A stretch of 32,062 bases of DNA from CBFHOS01 sp965657645. Its GTDB lineage: Bacteria; Pseudomonadota; Alphaproteobacteria; Puniceispirillales; Puniceispirillaceae. The translations under genes were made by a program, and so were the position numbers. The notes under the pieces are model-generated. The model was not told where the DNA came from, ran no database searches, and saw nothing but the letters and a program-made list of their open reading frames with translations. Below are positions 8,657 to 16,518 of the stretch, one piece after another (position 1 is the first letter of the stretch; the number at the start of each line of letters is the position of its first letter). Where the stretch lies: positions 1 to 32,062 of the forward strand of contig CBFHOS010000021.1 of NCBI GenBank assembly GCA_965657645.1, written 5' to 3'.

Positions 8657-9946
8657 CTAGCCGAGATTTTCACCTGGGAAATATTTACGCAGGCGCACAT
8701 CCGCCGCGCGGGCATGCCCCTCCATACCTTCCAGCCGTGAAATACGGGCCGCCGCACCACCAACCTCGCGGTTAGCCTCTTTTGTCATCCGTTGGGTAGT
8801 AACGATTTTCAGGAATTTATGCACAGACAGCCCGCCAGTATAATGCGCCGCCCCCTTGGTGGGCAGGATATGGTTCGGTCCAGAACATTTATCGCCATAG
8901 GTCACTGTGGTTTCCTCACCGATAAACAACGATCCGTAATTCTGTAGATTATCCACATACCATTGATCACGTTCAGTATGGATTTCCAGATGCTCGGCCG
9001 CATATTCGTCTGAAACCTGCACCGCTTCTTCATGGCTATCACACAGAACAATTTCGCCGTAATCGCGCCATGCATCACGCGCCGCATTCCGCGCGACCTC
9101 TGGCAAGGCCTCGATATGTTTGGGCATGAGGGCGGTCACCTCATCGGCTAGTTTTTGCGATGTGGTGATTAACCATGCTGGCGAGTCTGGGCCATGTTCG
9201 GCTTGGCTAACCAAATCCTCGGCAACAACATTAGCGTCGGCGCTATCATCGGCAATGATGGCGATCTCGGTTGGCCCTGCAAACATGTCGATACCAACAC
9301 GGCCATACAGAGTACGCTTGGCCTCGGCGACAAAACGATTACCCGGACCAACCAATATCCGTGCTGGCTTGCCGGTAAACAGACCAAAGGCCATCGCCGC
9401 AATGCCCTGAACCCCGCCAAGCGACAAGATAGTGTCAGCACCGCATAAGTTCATCGCATAGATAATAGCCGGATTTGGCCCATTCTCATTCGGCGCTGAA
9501 CAGGCCACAATATGTTTAACCCCAGCCACCTTTGCCGTGGCGATCGACATGATCGCCGACGCCACATGCGCATAACGCCCGCCCGGCACATAACAACCGG
9601 CGGTTTCTATCGGGATCAGTTTTTGACCAGCCCAAAGCCCCGGTGATAATTCGGTTTCAAAGCCGGTGATCGATGCCTTTTGCGCCTCGGCAAATTTCCG
9701 CACACGGTCCAGCGAAAACTGGATGTCGTCCTTTAATTGCGGCGATACGCTATCGCTAGCGCGCGCGATCATTTCGGCACTTACCACCGCATCGCCGTGA
9801 TAGCCATCGAGCGTGCGGCCATATTCCAGCGCCGTTTCTTCGCCGCCAGCTTCGATTTTGGCAAGCATTTCACTGACAAGCTGGCGGGTTTCATCAGTGC
9901 CAGTTTGCGGCGTCTTTTCAGCTCTTTTAAGGTATGTAATCGTCAT
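8657..9946 (-). CDS. hpsN: Sulfopropanediol 3-dehydrogenase (histidinol-dehydrogenase fold)
   Basis: A 429-residue member of the histidinol dehydrogenase family. The family's metal and base residues are all present: Q248 and H251 (SQAEHGPDS), E318-H319 (YAAEHLEIHT), D352 (GDKCSGPNH) and H411 (MEGHARAADVR), with an NAD-binding GPGNRFVAEAK block. The text around the active site (GPNHILPTKG, then YTGGLSVHKFLK) is that of HpsN-type enzymes rather than true HisD, which usually reads GPNHVLPTGGAARYFSPL. HpsN oxidises R-2,3-dihydroxypropane-1-sulfonate (DHPS) to sulfolactate with NAD+. No other his genes are adjacent, and the downstream genes encode sulfopyruvate decarboxylase, which supports the organosulfonate role. 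The ATG at 9946 is preceded by TAGGGGAAATGAC. Confidence 0.82.
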   Translation of the reverse strand: MTITYLKRAEKTPQTGTDETRQLVSEMLAKIEAGGEETALEYGRTLDGYHGDAVVSAEMIARASDSVSPQLKDDIQFSLDRVRKFAEAQKASITGFETELSPGLWAGQKLIPIETAGCYVPGGRYAHVASAIMSIATAKVAGVKHIVACSAPNENGPNPAIIYAMNLCGADTILSLGGVQGIAAMAFGLFTGKPARILVGPGNRFVAEAKRTLYGRVGIDMFAGPTEIAIIADDSADANVVAEDLVSQAEHGPDSPAWLITTSQKLADEVTALMPKHIEALPEVARNAARDAWRDYGEIVLCDSHEEAVQVSDEYAAEHLEIHTERDQWYVDNLQNYGSLFIGEETTVTYGDKCSGPNHILPTKGAAHYTGGLSVHKFLKIVTTQRMTKEANREVGGAAARISRLEGMEGHARAADVRLRKYFPGENLG

Positions 9947-10097
9947 GTCATTTCCCCTAGAGATCAGGCAGAAGCCTACTGTGGTCTGAGTACAGTCCCA
10001 ATAAAATCACAATATGTTTGGATTGTAGTCACAGACCGGCACCATTAGTAAGCTTTAATCCGACCTGAATTTAGATAGGCCCACCACCAAAGCAACA
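9947..10097. promoter_or_regulatory. hpsN upstream region with inverted repeats
   Basis: This 151-bp gap must hold the hpsN promoter. Two nested symmetries are visible: ACTGT (9978-9982) with ACAGT (9992-9996), and GGTCTG (9983-9988) with CAGACC (10032-10037), the latter extending imperfectly as GGTCTG..TACA on both sides. They may be regulator sites; no convincing -35/-10 pair could be fixed. Confidence 0.3.
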
Positions 10098-10295
10098 CTA
10101 CCCTTTTTGGCTGGTTTGCTGGATGGCGGTGGCCTCATCCAAACGGCGCTGGGCTCTGGCCACTTCTAACAATTCGACTGCCAATACACTCAACACATAA
10201 AAGGCGGCAAATTGTTCGAGCAGATTTTCGCTCAGGCTGTTATCTGGATCGCCTCCAGCATTAGGCCCAGCGTTTTTGTTGCGTTGTCTCGCCAT
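10098..10295 (-). CDS. Small hypothetical protein
   Basis: An open frame of 65 residues from the ATG at 10295 (a GTG at 10301 is also possible). It has a polar, Asn/Gly-rich N-terminus, one amphipathic or weakly hydrophobic stretch (FAAFYVLSVLAVELLEVA) and a charged tail with RAQRRLDEA. There is no clear ribosome site and I recognise no family. It fills the gap between the dioxygenase-like gene and hpsN, on the same strand as both. It may be real or chance. Confidence 0.35.
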   Translation of the reverse strand: MARQRNKNAGPNAGGDPDNSLSENLLEQFAAFYVLSVLAVELLEVARAQRRLDEATAIQQTSQKG

Positions 10296-10372
10296 TACCA
10301 CATCGTTTCACAAAACATTATCAAGCTGGCTGACCAAGCTGGCCCATCAAGTTGGGATCTGTTCTTAATCCC

Positions 10373-11050
10373 CTAGGCGGTTATTTGCTCATAAGCAAGC
10401 GCCGCAACAATATGAACCCGCCGCGTATCTCCGCCATTTAGCGCCGTGTGATACCCTCTGGTGTCGGTGAAATAAACCGACCCGTCTGCTGGCAAATGCG
10501 TCACATGATGATTGACCACGAACAATGATCCCGGATTGGTTATAACGGGAATATGCAAGCGCGGCTCTGGATCGCGGTGCCACGAATTACAATTATACAA
10601 ATCCTTGGACAGAACCCGCGTCCGACCAATCGGGAACCGCTTGGTTAATTCAGCGTGAACATGCTCGAAATAAGTGCCGGCAAAAACTGGGTTGAATTCA
10701 TTGAACTGCTGTTCTGGAACCAGATCTTCCCGTGGCTCTTCAACATAGCGTTCATCGCCGCGGATCCAATACCGGCCGGATAGATCATTGGCCGTCCATT
10801 CAACTTGTCCTGGACGCTGGGTCAACGGCAATGCGGCAAAGCCAGCATCCTGCATATCGCCCATAAAATCCGAGCGTTTTAAACATTCATCCAGCGCCTC
10901 ACGCAGGGCATCAATATCAAACCGCAATTTCAGGCGGGTAATACCTGGACCCGGCACAAAATTAGCCACCGATTGCGTATCGGGCCGAGCGGCAATTGCC
11001 CCGGTAATGGTTGCAACATCATCGTCGATAATTTGTGGTTGGAATTCCAT
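10373..11050 (-). CDS. Fe(II)/2-oxoglutarate dioxygenase, aspartyl/prolyl hydroxylase-like
   Basis: A 225-residue protein with a double-stranded beta-helix oxygenase core. The metal facial triad can be placed: H and D in NSWHRDPEPRLHIPVITNPG (HxD), and the distal H in RGYHTALNGG; the Arg in DTRRVHIVAAL is the likely 2-oxoglutarate ligand. RLHIPVITN is characteristic of the aspartyl/asparaginyl beta-hydroxylase clan, which includes bacterial L-proline cis-hydroxylases. The substrate is unknown; a free amino acid or small molecule is more likely than a protein, given the neighbouring aminotransferase and hydrolase. The ATG at 11050 has AGGGAGA upstream. It is divergent from the isochorismatase-like gene, with a 177-bp shared gap. 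Confidence 0.78.
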   Translation of the reverse strand: MEFQPQIIDDDVATITGAIAARPDTQSVANFVPGPGITRLKLRFDIDALREALDECLKRSDFMGDMQDAGFAALPLTQRPGQVEWTANDLSGRYWIRGDERYVEEPREDLVPEQQFNEFNPVFAGTYFEHVHAELTKRFPIGRTRVLSKDLYNCNSWHRDPEPRLHIPVITNPGSLFVVNHHVTHLPADGSVYFTDTRGYHTALNGGDTRRVHIVAALAYEQITA

Positions 11051-11227
11051 AATCAGGATCTCCCTATGATCTTCAATCTAGATTTGACATCTCGATGAGC
11101 TTAGGTGAATAGGTTCCATGAAGAGTAATGACTATGTCGTTGAGCCTATAATCAACTGATTGACAAAATCCAGTGAATTTTTGACCATTTGTGAAATCCC
11201 GTTTGCAAAATTGAATGTGAGGCCATT
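11051..11227. promoter_or_regulatory. Divergent intergenic region
   Basis: The 177-bp gap serves the minus-strand dioxygenase-like gene and the plus-strand hydrolase. A perfect TTGACA at 11160-11165 and a TTGACC at 11181-11186 are present on the plus strand, but no convincing -10 follows at 16-18 bp. A GAGG ribosome site precedes the hydrolase ATG. Nothing else is recognised. Confidence 0.3.
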
Positions 11228-11884
11228 ATGCAACGAGCTAAGCCATCCAACTGGCCGCGCCCAAATCCAAACCCGAAAGCCCTAATCGAAGGGCGGGCGG
11301 CGCTTATTGTTGTTGATATTCAGGCCAGTGCCTTTGTTGGTGATGATAATGACAAGGATCGGGCGATCCCACATATGGCCGATTATCGCACGCGGATGGA
11401 ACGCGCACGCACCGTCATAGACACCGCACGCGACCATGATATTCCAGTAATCTTCATCCAAGAAATCCACCGCGCCAATGGCATTGATTTTGGCCGTGAA
11501 CTGGATGGTAGCGAGACCGCGCATTGTCTGGATAGTAACGAGCTCACCAATATTGCGGCAGAACAATTAGGCTTTCGTGATGATGATTACCTCATCCAAA
11601 AGCGTCGCTATTCCGCTTTTTTCGGCACTGATCTGGAAATTTTGCTACGCGGCCTAAAGGTGGAAACGCTCATCCTGATTGGCGGGCTAACCGATGTCTG
11701 CATCCATTACACCTTTGCCGATGCGCACCAGTCGGATTATTACTGCCGCGTGATCGAGGATTGCGTTGCCGGATCAAATGACGCCGCGCATGACGCATCC
11801 TTGCGGGCGATGGAATATCTGCAAACAGGTGCTATTCGCGGGCTAGAGGAAACGTTGGCGGCAATGAAGACACCGTCAAACTAG
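11228..11884 (+). CDS. Isochorismatase-family cysteine hydrolase
   Basis: A 218-residue hydrolase of the isochorismatase/nicotinamidase superfamily. The catalytic triad is visible: D30 (ALIVVDIQ), K125 (LIQKRRYSAFFGTDLE) and C158 (GGLTDVCIHYT), with the usual spacing. By family these enzymes hydrolyse amides, carbamoyl groups or vinyl ethers; I cannot name this substrate. GAGGCCATT precedes the ATG. The gene is divergent from the dioxygenase-like gene and convergent with the FAD protein, overlapping its 3' end by 9 bp, so it is the only plus-strand gene in this group. Confidence 0.88.
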   Translation: MQRAKPSNWPRPNPNPKALIEGRAALIVVDIQASAFVGDDNDKDRAIPHMADYRTRMERARTVIDTARDHDIPVIFIQEIHRANGIDFGRELDGSETAHCLDSNELTNIAAEQLGFRDDDYLIQKRRYSAFFGTDLEILLRGLKVETLILIGGLTDVCIHYTFADAHQSDYYCRVIEDCVAGSNDAAHDASLRAMEYLQTGAIRGLEETLAAMKTPSN

Positions 11885-13222
11885 CGTCTTTATGCTCTCT
11901 GCCACCTTGCCGGCTTGGCGTGCAATGCTGGCGGACCCGATTACATCACCCAACGCTGGGGCGGTCGCGGGGCCAATCATAAATAGATTGTCGTGGGTTT
12001 CACCGCCCGCATTCTGCACCCGATAATCCGCGCCAACATTCGGCTTGTTGCCTTGTTGGACGCCGATCAAGCCATCTTCGATCATTTGCGCCAATAACGC
12101 ATCACGCCCCATACCGGTACAATTCACCACCACATCTACGGTGATCATCGGCCTATCCACATTGCCATTGCGCCATAAAAGCCCCCACCCATCTGCGCTC
12201 TTTTCCAATGCGATGAGGCGCCCTTTTTCCAAACTGAGCTGGCCAGATCCGAGCATCCGCGCTACCGAGGCAACACTCTGGGGGCCGGCACGAAACCGCG
12301 CTAGGGACCATAGCCATCCTAGGCGGCGGGTTAATTTCTGGCGGTCATGGTGCGGCATCATTTGCCAAGCCGCACTGATATGCACCCGCAATTCCTCAAA
12401 TCGTTCCTGCCATTTCGTATCATGCCACGACCCATCGCCCACATGGTCCCGCATTGCCCGCAAAAACTGTGACGCCCGCAAATGGCGACCTTTGGCGGGC
12501 CTTGGCCATTTATATCCGGTTACCGGTTCCCACGGCGTTTGCACCGGCGGCAACATGCCATGCGGGGCCATCACCGTGATCGACCCTCTATGTTTCCTGT
12601 GGGCCAGCGAATGGAGTGCATCCATCGCCGTCAACCCAGAACCAATAACCGCCACATTGTCATCCTTGCCAATGTTATCCAGCCACTCTCCACGCCACGG
12701 AACGGTGATCAATCCGCCACCTTGCTCGGCCTGCGGTGCATTGGCAATTGGCCATTTTGGATCGGGATTACCACTTGCCAGAATAACAATCGCCGCCTCA
12801 TGCATCCCGCCGCCCGACAACGCCATACGCCAGCAATCACCGTGACGCTCGACGCGCGTCACCATTTGCGCAACATGTTCCAGCGCGTCTCTATTGCTAA
12901 TCGCGGCTAGCTGGTCGCTCATATAGCGAGCGAAATCCCGCCGCCGGTAAAACCGACCGGCCGGACTATCGGCGTTTGGATCATCTATATGCGCTGCCGC
13001 CCATCTTTCGAAATGCGTTGGGTCATCGGCCCAGAGGCGCATTAGATCGGCGCGTACATTCAATCTAAATTCATCGGCAATCGTGCCATAGGCCTGACCC
13101 GCGCCCAAGGCTCCCGGCCCAATAACTGTGATATCACCAGCGTCAATACCAACCGCATTCAAATGCAGAATGATGGTCGCGGCACTGTAACCAGAACCGA
13201 TGATGGCTATCGGGCGAGACAT
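11876..13222 (-). CDS. FAD/NAD(P)-binding protein (COG4529-like)
   Basis: About 448 residues from the ATG at 13222 (MSRPIAIIGSGYSAA). A longer reading to 13318 would run inside the aminotransferase gene and is rejected; the chosen start lies 7 bp after that gene's stop with AGG upstream. Two Rossmann loops are visible: GSGYSAA at residues 9-15 for FAD, and AVIGSGLTAMDAL near the middle for NAD(P). The GQAYGT and HFERWAA segments match the FAD-NAD(P)-binding family of uncharacterised oxidoreductases (YdhS/HpnW-like), related to N-hydroxylating and Baeyer-Villiger monooxygenases. It is co-transcribed with the aminotransferase, so a shared amino-acid or amine pathway is plausible. Reaction unknown. 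Confidence 0.82.
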   Translation of the reverse strand: MSRPIAIIGSGYSAATIILHLNAVGIDAGDITVIGPGALGAGQAYGTIADEFRLNVRADLMRLWADDPTHFERWAAAHIDDPNADSPAGRFYRRRDFARYMSDQLAAISNRDALEHVAQMVTRVERHGDCWRMALSGGGMHEAAIVILASGNPDPKWPIANAPQAEQGGGLITVPWRGEWLDNIGKDDNVAVIGSGLTAMDALHSLAHRKHRGSITVMAPHGMLPPVQTPWEPVTGYKWPRPAKGRHLRASQFLRAMRDHVGDGSWHDTKWQERFEELRVHISAAWQMMPHHDRQKLTRRLGWLWSLARFRAGPQSVASVARMLGSGQLSLEKGRLIALEKSADGWGLLWRNGNVDRPMITVDVVVNCTGMGRDALLAQMIEDGLIGVQQGNKPNVGADYRVQNAGGETHDNLFMIGPATAPALGDVIGSASIARQAGKVAESIKTLV

Positions 13223-13229
13223 GGAATAC

Positions 13230-14420
13230 CTATCGGGCAAAGTCGGAATAATGTTTTTCGAAATGCAAACGCATGGCGGCGATGCCGTCTTTAACGACCT
13301 TGTCACGGCCAAAGCCAATGCGGAAATGATCGGCCGGAACGTCTTGGATATCCGATTTATAGATAGAGCTAGGCAAGAGCAAAACCCCGCTTTCCTCGAT
13401 CAATTTGCGGCAGAATTCCTCACCGCCTTCCCCTCCGTTAAATTTGGGAAAGGCCACACAGCCGCCCATCGGACGATGCCAGTCAATGAGCCCGGGGAAA
13501 TCAGCAAACAACGCTTCGAGCAGCTCTAGGTTTGCCCGCACAAGATCGGTATTGCGGGCTAGAATTTCGGTGCGGGCCCGCAACGCGATTAACGCCAATT
13601 GCTCACTCGGTGCGGAATTACAAATCGACAGATAATGTTTGTAGCGTTCACATTTTTGCAGCACATCTAGCGCCGGACTAGCAATCCAGCCAATCCGCAA
13701 ACCGGGCAATCCATAGGCCTTTGACATTACATTCAGAGAAATGCCCAATTCGTAAATATCGGCAATTTGCGGTAATTGATGGGCGGGGTTGGTTTCGATA
13801 CCGCGATAGACTTCATCACTGAAAATATAAATGCCGCGCTCTCGGCAAAAAATCACCAGCGCGTCCAGATCCTCACGCGGCATCACCACACCGGTTGGGT
13901 TATGCGGGAAATTTAAGGAAATGACTTTGGTATTCGGCCGCACCGCCGCCTTTATATCATCCAGATCCAAACGCCAATCAGCCGCAGAATTATTCGCCAT
14001 ATCATGGCCCGATGCACCCGTCTCTACAGCGCGATTTTTCATGCGCACACCCGTTACCGCGCAAATTCCCAGCGGCACAGTTTCGGCACTTTGATAGTTT
14101 GGCACGGGCACAATGATATGATCATCCGCCGCCAATAGCACCTTCATAACCGTATAGATGCCCTCACCCGCGCCGGCAAAACACAGGATATTTTCAGCTT
14201 TCATCTGGTCATAAGTGCGCGCAATTTCGGCGTTTAGATCCGGCGCGCCCCAAGTCTGGGTATAGCCAAGCCATTGCCCCTCAAAGGCGGCACGGTCTTC
14301 ATCACTCGCCAGACCAAGCAAATCTTGCATCGACATGCTCTCGACATCGGATGCGGTCATGTGGTGTCTGGCGGTAAATTCCCATTTTGAGAAAAACACC
14401 TCTAGCCCAAAATCACGCAT
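13230..14420 (-). CDS. Class I/II PLP-dependent aminotransferase
   Basis: A 396-residue fold-type I aminotransferase. The PLP lysine is K234 (NVMSKAYGLPGLRIGW), with FPHNPTG at 171-177 and SDEVYRG at 201-207 as cofactor-contacting segments; an Arg near the C-terminus (HFRIGFGR) should bind the substrate carboxylate. The ATG at 14420 has GGGAG eight bases upstream and gives the usual family N-terminus (FGLEVFFSKWEF); a TTG at 14465 is in frame but less likely. It is followed 7 bp later by the FAD protein gene, forming a two-gene unit. The amino-donor specificity cannot be read from the sequence. Confidence 0.9.
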   Translation of the reverse strand: MRDFGLEVFFSKWEFTARHHMTASDVESMSMQDLLGLASDEDRAAFEGQWLGYTQTWGAPDLNAEIARTYDQMKAENILCFAGAGEGIYTVMKVLLAADDHIIVPVPNYQSAETVPLGICAVTGVRMKNRAVETGASGHDMANNSAADWRLDLDDIKAAVRPNTKVISLNFPHNPTGVVMPREDLDALVIFCRERGIYIFSDEVYRGIETNPAHQLPQIADIYELGISLNVMSKAYGLPGLRIGWIASPALDVLQKCERYKHYLSICNSAPSEQLALIALRARTEILARNTDLVRANLELLEALFADFPGLIDWHRPMGGCVAFPKFNGGEGGEEFCRKLIEESGVLLLPSSIYKSDIQDVPADHFRIGFGRDKVVKDGIAAMRLHFEKHYSDFAR

Positions 14421-14605
14421 GTCATCGTCTCCCAATTCCAGCCAGATAGATAGACCATCAGACAAGCATCAGAATGGCGCGTTCGCATGGCCAAGGCAAG
14501 CACCCATCATTGGCTGTTGAATGACATAATTGCCGCATCTTTGACGCTTGCATCTTTGTGGGCTGGGTGTAATTTTAGGCAGGTTTATTACAGCTTGGAT
14601 TTCCA

Positions 14606-14938
14606 ATGACCAGCATCTTGTCAGTTACAAAACTTGCCTTCGCCTATGGTGCTTATGGTCTGGCGATCTTATGCCTTTTTGGCAGTGGGCTTAGTGTCTA
14701 TATTGGCGCCACCACAACACCGCCAACACCAGAATTTCTGGCCAGCGAATGCCAAAAGGCAAGCGCCCTTAAAGAATATGCAGATTTCGATAGCTGTATG
14801 GCCGATGCGACATTGGCGGCTAGTAGCACACAGAGCGTGGCCGGATTAATGGCCGCCATCGCAATTTTCATGGCGCTCATTTTCTATGTCATTGGGCGGG
14901 TGATTATGGGCAAACAGAACAAGGCCGCACAAAGCTAG
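14606..14938 (+). CDS. Small membrane protein, two predicted transmembrane helices
   Basis: A 110-residue protein with hydrophobic helices at about residues 12-34 (AYGAYGLAILCLFGSGLSVYIG) and 80-100 (GLMAAIAIFMALIFYVIG). They flank a soluble loop with two cysteines (SECQ and DSCM) that could form a disulfide on the outer side. The C-terminus is basic (KQNKAAQS). GGATTTCCA precedes the ATG. I recognise no family. It stands alone between a minus-strand operon and another small membrane gene. Confidence 0.6.
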   Translation: MTSILSVTKLAFAYGAYGLAILCLFGSGLSVYIGATTTPPTPEFLASECQKASALKEYADFDSCMADATLAASSTQSVAGLMAAIAIFMALIFYVIGRVIMGKQNKAAQS

Positions 14939-15070
14939 CGCCGGTGCAAAGCGGGCATGATCTATTTTGGCATGATCTCGTCTTAACCCTTGAGCTTGGC
15001 ACCAAAAGTCGGGACAATGGGGCCGATATATAACGTCATTGAACAAAATCAACAAAGGTAAGAGATAGTC

Positions 15071-15268
15071 ATGGATACGGTATTGTGGGGCGGACTTGCC
15101 TTTTTGGTTGCAGTTGGCATTGCGTTTTTGGCAATGGGCAAGGTTGATAAATCATCACTTGCCGATCGCCACAAGCGCGTCATCAACTTCTTCATTCTGG
15201 GTGCGTTGGTTGCGCTTACCTTTGCCGTGTTCCAATGGCACAGCGCAACCTATATGGCGAATTACTAG
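15071..15268 (+). CDS. Small membrane protein, two predicted transmembrane helices
   Basis: A 65-residue protein with a hydrophobic helix at residues 5-23 (LWGGLAFLVAVGIAFLAMG), a short charged loop (KVDKSSLADRHKR) and a second helix (FFILGALVALTFAVF). AAGGTAAGAGA precedes the ATG. The positive loop predicts both termini on the outside. No family recognised. It follows the other small membrane gene by 132 bp on the same strand and may be expressed with it. Confidence 0.6.
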   Translation: MDTVLWGGLAFLVAVGIAFLAMGKVDKSSLADRHKRVINFFILGALVALTFAVFQWHSATYMANY

Positions 15269-15315
15269 CGCTAATTACAGGGCTGATGACTATCTAGCTG
15301 ATCTCTGGCCAAGGC

Positions 15316-16464
15316 TTAGGCCGGGATAACCCGGTCAAGCGCTTGGCGGAAGTTCTCTACACTGCGTGCACAATCATGCAATTTATCAAGCCCGAACAGA
15401 CCGATCCGGAAGGATTTATAATCCGGCCCCTCGCCACATTGAAGCGGCACACCAGCGGCAATTTGCACGCCTTCAAGCGCGAATTTTTTGCCTGATTTGA
15501 TGTCATCATCATCGGTGAAGCTAACCACCACGCTAGGCGCCTTATACCCATCAGCCGCGACCGATTTAATACCACGTTCCTCTAATAGCGCGCGAATAGC
15601 AGTGCCAAGAGCGATTTGCTCGTCGCGCACTTTATCAAATCCATAAGCCTCGGTTTCAGCCAGCACGTCTCTAAACTTAGCGAGCGCATCGGTTGGCATG
15701 GTTGCGTGATACGCATGGCCGCCATTTTCATAGGCTTCCATGATCGCCAGCCATTTTTTCAGATCGCAGACATAGCTTGCCGCCTCGGTTTCATCGATCG
15801 CTTTGCGGGCATGTTCCGATAACATCACAAGGCCGCTACATGGCGATGCTGTCCAGCCCTTTTGCGGCGCCGATAACAACACATCAACACCCAGCGCCTT
15901 CATATCCACCCACATCGCCCCCGATGCCACGCAATCCAGCACAAACAAACCACCATGTTCATGCACAGCGTCGGCAACCGCGCGAATATAATCGTCCGGC
16001 AACATCATCCCAGCCGAGGTTTCCACATGCGGGGCGCAAACCAAAGCTGGCTTTTCACTGCGGATGCGATCAACAACTTCGGCAATCGGCGCCGGCGCAA
16101 ATGGCGTGTCACGATTGGCACCGGCCTGGCTCGGATCACCCTGACTAGCGGCCATAACCGTGGTGCTAGCGGCAATCTTGCCTTTTTCCATAATTTCCGA
16201 CCAACGGAAGCTAAACCACCCATTGCGGATGATCAAAACATGCTGGTCATCACCGAATTGGCGGGCAATCGCCTCCATGCCAAAGGTACCACCGCCGGGG
16301 ATTACAATAACCGAATGTGCGTTATAGGCGCGTTTTAACGCCCCTGAAATATCGCGCATCACCGTTTGGAATTTTTGTGACATTGAATTGAGTGATCTGT
16401 CGGTAAAAACAACCGAATATTCAAGCAATCCGTCTGGATCGACATGATTAAGAAGTGACGGCAT
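15316..16464 (-). CDS. Class V aminotransferase (alanine-glyoxylate aminotransferase-like)
   Basis: A 382-residue PLP enzyme of the class V group. The likely PLP lysine is K202 (LLSAPQKGWTASP), the PLP-ring Asp is D177 (FVLDCVASG), the phosphate loop is PGGGTFGMEA at 56-65, and HVETSAG at 146-152 contacts the cofactor. The family includes alanine/serine-glyoxylate, 2-aminoethylphosphonate and related aminotransferases; this one is not specific enough to assign. AGGAGA precedes the ATG by 8 bp. It follows a glutathione transferase gene by 54 bp on the same strand, suggesting co-transcription. Confidence 0.88.
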   Translation of the reverse strand: MPSLLNHVDPDGLLEYSVVFTDRSLNSMSQKFQTVMRDISGALKRAYNAHSVIVIPGGGTFGMEAIARQFGDDQHVLIIRNGWFSFRWSEIMEKGKIAASTTVMAASQGDPSQAGANRDTPFAPAPIAEVVDRIRSEKPALVCAPHVETSAGMMLPDDYIRAVADAVHEHGGLFVLDCVASGAMWVDMKALGVDVLLSAPQKGWTASPCSGLVMLSEHARKAIDETEAASYVCDLKKWLAIMEAYENGGHAYHATMPTDALAKFRDVLAETEAYGFDKVRDEQIALGTAIRALLEERGIKSVAADGYKAPSVVVSFTDDDDIKSGKKFALEGVQIAAGVPLQCGEGPDYKSFRIGLFGLDKLHDCARSVENFRQALDRVIPA

Positions 16465-16518
16465 TGATCTGTCTCCTGTTAAAATAGCATCGGTTGAGCG
16501 GTGATTTATCGCCCAGCC

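Noticed and set aside
8657..9946. Annotation as histidinol dehydrogenase HisD
   Set aside because: The fold and catalytic residues match, but the active-site text is of the HpsN type and the operon partners are sulfopyruvate decarboxylase subunits, not his genes.
12045..12845. Plus-strand open frame of 266 codons
   Set aside because: It is antisense to the FAD/NAD(P)-binding gene, with composition typical of a shadow frame and no recognisable motif.
13223..13318. Longer N-terminus of the FAD protein
   Set aside because: The extra 32 codons lie wholly inside the aminotransferase gene in another frame and the Rossmann motif starts right after the inner ATG.
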